This document shows, in pieces, positions 6,167-12,293 of a stretch of DNA of 12,293 bases. The stretch comes from Acidobacteriota bacterium (GTDB lineage Bacteria; Acidobacteriota; Vicinamibacteria; Vicinamibacterales; SCN-69-37). The translations under genes and the position numbers were made by a program. The number at the start of each line of letters is the position of its first letter. Position 1 is the first letter of the stretch. Under the pieces are notes generated by a model, which was not told where the DNA came from, searched no databases, and saw nothing but the letters and a program-made list of their open reading frames with translations. The stretch spans positions 1-12,293 of the forward strand of contig JAKALV010000077.1 in NCBI GenBank assembly GCA_021824055.1, in the 5' to 3' direction.

Positions 6167-9100
6167 CTACTTCCCGATCGTAATCAGCGGCAGGCCGGCG
6201 GCCTTCCGCTTCGCGTTCAGCGACGTCAGCGTCGTGGTCGTGAGCGTGGTCCACTTCTGCATCACGGCCGCCGACTCTGCGCGCGCGGCGGCGCAGGCCG
6301 CCATCTCGCGCGCGGTCGGCGCAGCATCCGCGGCCTGCATGGCGTTGGCCGCTGCCAGCATCGCCGCGCTGACTCCCGGCAACGTCGGCGCCGCCGCCGC
6401 GCCGCCACCACGACCACCGGCACCGCCAACCCGGGCGCCGCCCCCGCGTCCGCCGCGGCCGGCGCCACCCGCGGGCGCGGCCGGCGCCACGGCGTCGACC
6501 TGCGCTTTGAACGCCGCGATGCCGTCGCCGCTGAGCGTCGCCAACTGCGCGGAGAGCGCGCGCGCCTTCTCCGCTGCCGCGCGGGCCGAGACGGCGCCGT
6601 TGTACATCTCGTCGGTCAACCGGGCCAAGGTGGCCAGGTCCATCGCCGAGGTCTTGACGCGTGGATCCATCTTCACGGTGATCGGCTGCGTGTAGCTCGC
6701 GCCGCCGACCTTCAGGCGCACGGTGTACGCGCCCGGCGCCGCCCACGGCGCGTTCACCGATGGATACGACCGATGCGGCACGGCGGCACCGCCGCCGCCA
6801 CCGCGACCGCCGCCCTCACCCTCGATCGGGTCGTAGTGCATGTCCCACCACACGCGGTGCATGCCGGCCTTCGCCGAGACCACCATCGGCGGCGCCGCCC
6901 AGTAGAGCGGCACCGAGCAGTCCGGCGCGTTCGGCGTCTCCTGACAGATCTTGTTGTACGCCACCGGATCGCTGGCCGCGTTCGGCATCTGCACCGGATC
7001 CGTGCTCGAGTAGGTGCGGACGACGCGGCCGCCGGCGCCGAGAATCTCGAGCGTGACCGGCCCGCTCGCATCCGCGCCCAGGTAGTAGTCGAGGATCGCG
7101 CCGGGCGGCGGGTTTTCGCCGGCCGGCACTTCGATCGGCCACGGCGTCGGCGGGTTCATGCCAAACCGCACGCGCACGGCGGTGGCCGGTTTCACGAGGT
7201 ACGCGGTGCGCGCCTTCTCCGCCGCGCGGATCGCCGCCGCCGCCCTCAACGGCGTGACGTCATCCAGGATCCAGAACCCGCGACCGTGCGTGGCCGCGAC
7301 CAGGTCCGAGCACATGCACGTGTCGTCGTCTTTCACCGTGATGTCGCGCACCGACACCGCCGGCATGTCGATCCGCAGCGACCGCCAGTGGTCACCGTCG
7401 TCGAACGACACCCACACCTGCGTGTCGGTCGAGGCGTACAGCAGGCCCTTCTGTTTCGGATCCTCCCGGATCGAGTTGGACACCGCGCCGGGCGCGATGC
7501 CGGTGTTGATCTCCGTCCACGTCTTGCCGCCGTCACGCGTGCGGAGGAAATGCGGGTTCATGTCGTCGAGGCGCATCGTGTTGACCGCCGCGTACGCCGT
7601 GAGCGCGCTGAAGTGTCCCGCGTCGATGTTGAAGACGCGCGCCCAGGGCTTGACGATCGACGGCGTCACGTTCGTCCAGGTGCCGGCGGCGCCGGTCATC
7701 ACCTGGATCTGGCCGTCGTCAGTGCCCGCCCAGAGCGTGTTGATATCAAGGGGCGATGGCGACAGCGCCGTGATGCTGCCGGCCGGACCCGGCGTGACGC
7801 TCGCGCCGTACTTCCCGGTATTCGCGGGCACCGCCCACGTCTGCCGCGTGAGGTCGCCGCTGATGCGCGTCCAGCTCTTGCCGCCGTTGCGCGTCCGCCA
7901 CACGGCGTTCTGCGCGTAAAACAGGGACGTGTGGTCCACGGGCGACCATTCGAGCGGCTGCGTGCGCACGTTGCGGCTGAACGTCTTGCCGGTCGCGTCG
8001 GCGTCGCCCGCGATGTTCGGACCGACATTCTTGATCTGCCCGTTGCGGCGATCGTAGAGCGTCACGTTATTGCGCGAGCTGCCGTACACGAGATCCGGAT
8101 TCTTCGGATCCGGCGCGGCCTCGCCGTATTCCTGGATGCCGACCGGATGCCATTCGCGGAACGTGATCTCGCCGTCGTTGCCGCGGCTGTCCACGCAGGC
8201 GGAACCGGAATCCTGCTGGCCGCTGCACACGCGGTACGGAAACGCGTTGTCCGTCGAGGCGTGATACATCGCCGCCGTCGGCTGCGTGTACCAGTTGCTC
8301 CAGCTCCCGCCGCGATTGGCGGAGACCACCGCGCCCTGATCGCTGACGACCACGATGATGTCGGGGTTGTTCGGATTGATCCACGCCTTCTGGTAGTCGT
8401 CGCCGCCCGGCGCGCCGCGCACGGCCGTCCAGGTCAGCCCGGCGTCCTCGGAACGCCAGAAGACCACCGAGCAGCTGTAAATCACGTCCTCATTCTTCGG
8501 ATCGACAACCAGCGTGGGAAGATCGCCGCCACCGATACGGGCCATCGGCCGGTTGTCCGCGTTGCGCGTGCCGCGTCCGTCCAGACCGCGCACCGCGAGG
8601 AACCAATGGTCTCCGCCGTCAATCGACTTGTAGAGTCCCACGGCGCCGCCGCCACCGCCGGCTCCGCCACGGCCTCCGCCGCCGGCCGCCGCCTGCCCGG
8701 CCACGATGGCGTACAGCACCTTCGGATTGCTCGGCGAGACGGCGAAGTTCGCCTGGATGATGTCGGGCAACCCGTCGGTGAGCTGCGTCCACGTGGTGCC
8801 GCCATCGGTCGACTTGAAGAAGCCGCCGCCCGTGCCGCCGAACGCGCCGCCTTCGATGTAGCTCTGCTGCTGCACCCACAGCGTGGCGTAGACGGTGTTC
8901 GGATCCGACGGATCGATGTGCACGTCGTTGCCGCTCGTGTACTCGTCCGTGTAGAGAACCTTTTGCAGCGTGGCGCCGCCGTCGGTCGACCGGAAGATGC
9001 CGCGTTCCGCGTTCGGTCCATACGGATGGCCGAGCACCGCCACGAAGAAACGGTTGGGATCCTTCGGGTCGACGTCGATCGCCGCGATCATCTGACTGTC

Positions 9101-9526
9101 GGGGAGGCCAATGCGCTTCCACGATTTACCGGCGTCGGTGGACTTGTACAGCCCGTCGCCCGTCGACAGGTCCGGGCGGATGATGCCCGCGCCCGATCCC
9201 ACGTAGATGACATTCGGATTGGACGGCGCCACGGCGATGGCGCCGATCGAGCCCGTCGACTCGCCGTCGAAGATCGGCGTCCAGTTGGATCCGTAGTCGG
9301 TGGAGCGCCAGACGCCGCCGTTGTCAAAGCCGATGTACGACGTGTTCGGCTGCGACGGCACGCCCGCCACGGCGCGCGCGCGGCCGGCGCGCGTGGGACC
9401 GATCTGGCGCCAATGCATGGCCGAAGCCGGGTCAACGGCTTGAGGTGACGGCGACTGAGCCACCGCGAGCACGCTGAACGACGCAAGGGCGGCAAGTGCG
9501 AATGACAGACGGCGATGCAGGATCAC
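6167..9526 (-). CDS. Secreted Asp-box (BNR/VPS10-like) beta-propeller protein, annotated in the family as 'glycosyl hydrolase'
   Basis: A 1119-residue exported protein. The start is GTG at 9526 with GGAGGA a few bases upstream. The signal peptide is MILHRRLSFALAALAS..., probable cleavage after AVA (21-23). About ten Asp-box motifs of the S-x-D-x-G-x-x-W type follow, including RSTDYGSNW (74-82), KSTDAGKSW (128-136), RSTDGGATL (179-187), KSTDGGTTW (238-246), KSIDGGDHW (300-308), RSEDAGLTW (358-366), RTRNGGKSW (544-552) and RTRDGGKTW (662-670). They indicate one or two propellers. ATHGRGFWILDD (745-756) is a signature of this family, then a beta-sandwich-like region (780-955) and an alpha-helical tail. 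Gly-rich stretches occur at 281-296, 903-914 and 1019-1043. Cysteines at 434/444, 737/739 and 861/870 could form disulfides. Family members are often called sialidase-like, but the catalytic residues of sialidases are not evident, so an enzymatic role is unproven; ligand binding is equally possible. It is divergent from the TIG gene. Confidence 0.9.
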   Translation of the reverse strand: MILHRRLSFALAALASFSVLAVAQSPSPQAVDPASAMHWRQIGPTRAGRARAVAGVPSQPNTSYIGFDNGGVWRSTDYGSNWTPIFDGESTGSIGAIAVAPSNPNVIYVGSGAGIIRPDLSTGDGLYKSTDAGKSWKRIGLPDSQMIAAIDVDPKDPNRFFVAVLGHPYGPNAERGIFRSTDGGATLQKVLYTDEYTSGNDVHIDPSDPNTVYATLWVQQQSYIEGGAFGGTGGGFFKSTDGGTTWTQLTDGLPDIIQANFAVSPSNPKVLYAIVAGQAAAGGGGRGGAGGGGGAVGLYKSIDGGDHWFLAVRGLDGRGTRNADNRPMARIGGGDLPTLVVDPKNEDVIYSCSVVFWRSEDAGLTWTAVRGAPGGDDYQKAWINPNNPDIIVVVSDQGAVVSANRGGSWSNWYTQPTAAMYHASTDNAFPYRVCSGQQDSGSACVDSRGNDGEITFREWHPVGIQEYGEAAPDPKNPDLVYGSSRNNVTLYDRRNGQIKNVGPNIAGDADATGKTFSRNVRTQPLEWSPVDHTSLFYAQNAVWRTRNGGKSWTRISGDLTRQTWAVPANTGKYGASVTPGPAGSITALSPSPLDINTLWAGTDDGQIQVMTGAAGTWTNVTPSIVKPWARVFNIDAGHFSALTAYAAVNTMRLDDMNPHFLRTRDGGKTWTEINTGIAPGAVSNSIREDPKQKGLLYASTDTQVWVSFDDGDHWRSLRIDMPAVSVRDITVKDDDTCMCSDLVAATHGRGFWILDDVTPLRAAAAIRAAEKARTAYLVKPATAVRVRFGMNPPTPWPIEVPAGENPPPGAILDYYLGADASGPVTLEILGAGGRVVRTYSSTDPVQMPNAASDPVAYNKICQETPNAPDCSVPLYWAAPPMVVSAKAGMHRVWWDMHYDPIEGEGGGRGGGGGAAVPHRSYPSVNAPWAAPGAYTVRLKVGGASYTQPITVKMDPRVKTSAMDLATLARLTDEMYNGAVSARAAAEKARALSAQLATLSGDGIAAFKAQVDAVAPAAPAGGAGRGGRGGGARVGGAGGRGGGAAAAPTLPGVSAAMLAAANAMQAADAAPTAREMAACAAARAESAAVMQKWTTLTTTTLTSLNAKRKAAGLPLITIGK

Positions 9527-9549
9527 GGGGTCCTCCGGACTGGAACACG

Positions 9550-9565
9550 AACGCCAACAGGCGTT
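9550..9565 (-). repeat. Small hairpin in the leader of the Asp-box protein gene
   Basis: Perfect 6-bp arms AACGCC and GGCGTT with loop AACA, ending about 24 bases before the GTG start. It may influence translation or be incidental. Confidence 0.3.
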
Positions 9566-9576
9566 GGGATGTTACA

Positions 9577-9611
9577 TCGAAGGCCCGGGCTGCAGAGAGA
9601 GACGCCTTCGA
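9577..9611. repeat. 8-bp inverted repeat in the divergent control region
   Basis: Perfect arms TCGAAGGC (9577-9584) and GCCTTCGA (9604-9611), 19 bases apart. The centre-to-centre distance of 27 bases suits either an RNA stem in the leader of the minus-strand gene or two sites for a dimeric regulator. Confidence 0.35.
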
Positions 9612-9637
9612 CGGTGTGCACGCGTCCGTCCAGCGCG

Positions 9638-9667
9638 GCAATATGCCTTCGCGTCTGCTGTTGTCAC
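9638..9667 (-). promoter_or_regulatory. Candidate sigma-70-type promoter for the Asp-box protein gene
   Basis: On the minus strand, GTGACA (9667-9662, five of six to TTGACA), an 18-base spacer, then TATTGC (9643-9638, a weak -10). It would give a leader of about 105 nt containing both nearby inverted repeats. Confidence 0.3.
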
Positions 9668-9690
9668 CTTGTTCGCTCTTGTGTTATGGT
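9661..9690 (+). promoter_or_regulatory. Candidate sigma-70-type promoter for the TIG-repeat gene
   Basis: TTGTCA (9661-9666), an 18-base spacer, then TATGGT (9685-9690). Its -35 overlaps the -35 of the opposite candidate, so the two promoters would compete. The leader would be about 67 nt. Confidence 0.35.
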
Positions 9691-9725
9691 CCCCGCGATC
9701 CACAACTAAATCTGCGTTACTTGGC

Positions 9726-9746
9726 TGCCCGGGCCTGGCTCGGGCA
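9726..9746 (+). repeat. Hairpin just before the TIG gene ribosome binding site
   Basis: Arms TGCCCG and CGGGCA around a nine-base loop, overlapping a perfect GCCCGGGC palindrome at 9727-9734. It ends four bases before AAAGG (9751-9755), so it could modulate translation initiation. It matches no riboswitch I know. Confidence 0.3.
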
Positions 9747-9763
9747 AGCGAAAGGCTCCCCTC

Positions 9764-10708
9764 GTGTCGGCATCGGGCATCATTCAGCGTCGGGCAATCA
9801 CAGTGGTCGCGTGCATCGGTCTCTTGGTGGGCATCACTCGGGCCGCCAGCGCCGGGCCGGCGTCGCCGCCCCCAGGCATGGCCGCGGCGGGGTTTGGAAA
9901 CGTGCCCACCATCATCAGCATCAGTCCCTCGACTGGGCCAACCACCGGTGGCACAACGGTGACGATCACGGGGACCTTCTTCAACGTGACGGCCACCGTC
10001 AAGTTCGGCGCGAACTCCGCAACCAACGTCACCGTCGTCAGCGCGACATCGATCACGTGCACATCGCCGGCCGGCACAAGCAGTGGCACCGTTGACGTGA
10101 GGGTGACGACGGTGCCGGACGGCACGAGCCCGGTAACGGCGGCCGATCAGTTCACCTACGTGGACGCACCCACGGTCACGAACGTCAGCCCGGCGACGGG
10201 CATCGTCAGCGGCGGCGCGACGGTCACCATTACGGGCACGAATTTCACGAACGCAACCGCGGTCAAGTTCGCCGCTGTGGATGCCACGACCTATACCGTG
10301 AACTCGGCAACATCCATCACGGCGACAGCGCCGGCGTACGGAGCCGCCGTAACGGTCGACGTCACGGTGACGACCGCCGGCGGCACGAGCGCGACGGGCG
10401 CATCGGACAAATTCATCTACACCGCCGTGCCGACGGTCACGAGCATCAGCCCCACGAGCGGGCCAGCCGGCACGGTGGTGACCATCACCGGGACGCTCTT
10501 CACCTATGCGGGCCTTGCCGTGACCATTCAGCCCATGATCGCGCCAACGGCCTCGGTGAGTTTTGGCGGCACGGCGGCGACGTCGGTGACGGTGGTGTCC
10601 GCCACATCGATCACCGCGACCGCGCCGGCGGGCACGGGCACGGTCGATGTGACCGTGACCACCGCCGGCGGCACGAGCGTGACGAGCTCGGCGGATCAGT
10701 TCACGTAA
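9764..10708 (+). CDS. TIG/IPT-domain exported protein, N-terminal part (ends at an in-frame TAA)
   Basis: The frame starts at GTG 9764, with a modest AAAGG eight bases upstream. It encodes 314 residues. Residues 1-30 form a signal peptide: RR at 9-10, a hydrophobic core, and probable cleavage after ASA. A short Pro/Gly/Ala linker follows, then three TIG/IPT (immunoglobulin-like) domains beginning with the PT-V-SP-G signature at residues about 48, 136 and 223. Each shows the pattern GG-TVTITGT-F followed by VKFG or SFGG, SATSIT and GTVDVTVTT. The composition is dominated by Thr, Val, Ala, Ser and Gly. Such repeats usually form extended surface or secreted stalks that bind polysaccharide or other partners. 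The frame ends at TAA (10706-10708) in the linker before the next domain, yet the same frame continues with further domains. The annotated protein is therefore probably a truncated version of a longer one. Confidence 0.8.
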   Translation: MSASGIIQRRAITVVACIGLLVGITRAASAGPASPPPGMAAAGFGNVPTIISISPSTGPTTGGTTVTITGTFFNVTATVKFGANSATNVTVVSATSITCTSPAGTSSGTVDVRVTTVPDGTSPVTAADQFTYVDAPTVTNVSPATGIVSGGATVTITGTNFTNATAVKFAAVDATTYTVNSATSITATAPAYGAAVTVDVTVTTAGGTSATGASDKFIYTAVPTVTSISPTSGPAGTVVTITGTLFTYAGLAVTIQPMIAPTASVSFGGTAATSVTVVSATSITATAPAGTGTVDVTVTTAGGTSVTSSADQFT

Positions 10709-11266
10709 GGGCCGACGGTCACGGCCGTCAGTCCGGCGACGGGGATCATCAGCGGCGGCGCGACGGTGACCGTCACCGGAACCAATTTCACGGGCGCAAC
10801 TGCCGTGAAGTTCGGGACCACGAATGCCACGGCCTTCACCGTCAATTCCGCGACGTCGATCACGGCAACGTCGCCGGCGCGGTCGTTCGCCGGCACCGTG
10901 GACATCACGGTGACAACGGCCGCCGGCACGAGCGCGACCGGCACGGCGGATCAGTTCGTCTACACGGCGGTACCGACCGTCACGAGTATCAGTCCCGCGA
11001 CCGGTCCGGCCACGGGCGGTACCGTCGTCACCATCACGGGGACGCTCTTCAACTATGTCCAGACACTCGTGGCCGCCCATCCGATGACGGTGGCGTCGGC
11101 CACGGTGAAATTTGGCTCAACGGCTGCGACATCGGTGACAGTGGTGTCGGACACATCGATTACCGCGACGTCGCCCGCGGGCACGGGCACCGTGGATGTG
11201 ACCGTCACGACTGACGGCGGCACCAGCGTGACGAGCACGGCCGACCAGTTCGCGTATGTCAGCGCG
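10169..11266 (+). repeat. Tandem duplication of a two-domain block in the TIG gene
   Basis: The unit 10169-10711 (domains 2+3, 181 codons) resembles the unit 10712-11266 (domains 4+5, 185 codons) beyond general domain similarity. Both start PTVT-VSPATGI-SGGATVT-TGTNFT. Both second domains start AVPTVTSISP and carry the same rare loop after GTLF (YAGLAVTIQPM and YVQTLVAAHPM). The in-frame TAA lies at the junction of the two units. Confidence 0.75.
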
Positions 11267-12293
11267 CCGACCGTGACGGCGGTAAGTCCGGCGACCGGTC
11301 CGACCGCCGGCGGGACCGCGGTGACGATCACCGGCACCAATCTGACCGGCGCCACGGCCGTGAAATTCGGTACGGCGAGCGCCACGTCGGTGACCGTCGT
11401 CTCGGCCACGTCGATCACGGCGACGTCGCCCGCGGGCACGGGCACCGTGGATGTCACCGTCACGACACCCAGCGGTACCAGCGCGACGAGCAGCGCGGAT
11501 CAGTTCGTGTACGCGAACGGACCGACCGTAACGGGGCTGACGCCCGGGGGCGGCCCGGTTGCCGGCGGCACCACCGTCACGATCAGTGGCACCAACTTCA
11601 CCGGCGCGACCGCCGTCAAGTTCGGCACCGCGGCGGCGACGACCGTGATCGTGGCTTCCGCGACAACCATCGCGGCCACGTCGCCGGCCAATTCGTTGGG
11701 CACCGTCGACGTGACGGTCACCACGCCGGCCGGCACGAGCGCCACGAGCAGCGCGGATCAGTTCGTGTACGCGGCGGCACCCACCGTGACGGGTATCAGC
11801 CCGAGCAGTGGCCCGTTGACGAGCGGCACCACGGTCACTTTGACAGGCACCGGCTTCTTCACCGGCGCCACCGTCACCGCCACGCCCAGCACCGTCACCA
11901 TCAGCAACGTCGTCGTCGTGTCGTCCACGACGATCACGTTCACGGTGACGTACGCCGGCACTTCCGCGGCCGCGAGGTTCGGGCCCCGCGCCGTGAGCGC
12001 GGCCTCGGTGCACTTCTCTGTGGTGACTCCGAGCGGCACGAGTCCGACATCGCCGGCTGATGTGTTCACCTTCACCCCGGCGCCGGCGGTGACCGGTGTG
12101 TCCCCTGCCACCGGGCTCACCACGGGCGGGACGGTCGTCACGATCACCGGCACTGATTTCACCGGGGTCACGGCGGTGAAATTCGGCACCGCCGCTGCGG
12201 CGGCGTTCACGGTGAATTCCGCGACCTCCATTTCCGCCACGTCGCCAGCGTCAGCAGCGGGCACGGTTGATGTCACGGTCACCAACAGCGCCG
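10709..12293 (+). pseudogene. Continuation of the TIG/IPT-repeat gene beyond the in-frame stop (3' end outside the window)
   Basis: The same reading frame is open from 10709 to the right edge (528 codons). It encodes five complete TIG/IPT domains, starting at about 10712, 10973, 11267, 11522 and 11780, and a partial sixth from 12083. The repeat signature continues unchanged (for example GGTVVTITGT, AVKFGTA, SATSITATSPAGTGTVDVTVTT, SADQFVY). The fifth domain (11780) is the most divergent and carries an extra segment (AAARFGPRAVSAAS). No signal peptide or ribosome binding site precedes it, so independent translation is unlikely. It is either the remnant of a gene broken by the TAA, a part reached by readthrough, or one gene carrying a sequencing error. 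Selection still seems visible in the clean frame, which favours a recent break or an error. Confidence 0.65.

Noticed and set aside
6773..9448. Very long plus-strand open frame (891 codons) opposite the Asp-box protein gene
   Set aside because: It is antisense to a gene with a signal peptide, repeated Asp boxes and a strong ribosome binding site. Its translation is Arg/His/Val-rich without domains, the usual shadow in GC-rich DNA.
9720..9763. Riboswitch (cyclic-di-GMP or cobalamin type) in the TIG gene leader
   Set aside because: A hairpin and a GCGAAAGGC stretch are present, but the conserved core sequences of those classes are absent.
9572..11080. Minus-strand frame of 502 codons opposite the TIG gene
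   Set aside because: It is a shadow of the repetitive TIG coding sequence; its Gly/Arg/Asp-rich translation has no recognisable fold.

Overview
The window is GC-rich chromosomal DNA from a Gram-negative-type bacterium. A Ser/Thr kinase fused to a TolB/PD40-like propeller, a large secreted Asp-box (BNR/VPS10-like) propeller protein with an ATHGRGFWILDD motif, and a TIG/IPT-repeat exported protein together suggest an Acidobacteriota lineage, possibly Vicinamibacteria-like. This placement is inferred from gene content and style only; no rRNA or marker gene is present.

Layout. (1) Positions 1-2727, minus strand: a two-gene beta-oxidation-type operon, thiolase followed by a 3-hydroxyacyl-CoA dehydrogenase/enoyl-CoA hydratase fusion that runs off the left edge. 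Stop and start share one base (TAATG). (2) 2728-3297: a divergent spacer, a probable small plus-strand gene (2899-3111) encoding a His/Pro-rich peptide, then a dense cluster of REP-like palindromes between the convergent 3' ends of that gene and the kinase gene. (3) 3298-6081, minus: a membrane-anchored Ser/Thr kinase with a C-terminal periplasmic propeller. (4) 6167-9526, minus: a secreted 1119-residue Asp-box propeller protein, 85 nt upstream of the kinase and perhaps cotranscribed with it. (5) 9527-9763: a divergent control region with several inverted repeats. (6) 9764-12293, plus: an exported protein built of tandem TIG/IPT domains. It is broken by one in-frame TAA after the third domain, and the frame stays open to the window end (six more domains, the last partial).

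The most unusual signal is that two different palindromic elements lie inside the kinase-domain coding sequence in frame. One is a 64-bp near-perfect AT-richer palindrome (5782-5845) encoding an extra loop between kinase strands beta4 and beta5. The other (5696-5724) is a 28/29 match to a palindrome in the cluster just downstream of the same gene (3223-3251) and encodes an extra loop before helix alphaE. This resembles the protein-coding palindromic elements known from Rickettsia (RPE), here with REP-like features: a GGAG foot beside a GC-rich hairpin, and inverted copies. The second notable signal is the TIG gene's in-frame stop, which coincides with a linker two codons shorter than all the others, as a small deletion would leave.

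No tRNA, rRNA, CRISPR array, insertion sequence with transposase, or known defence system was seen.
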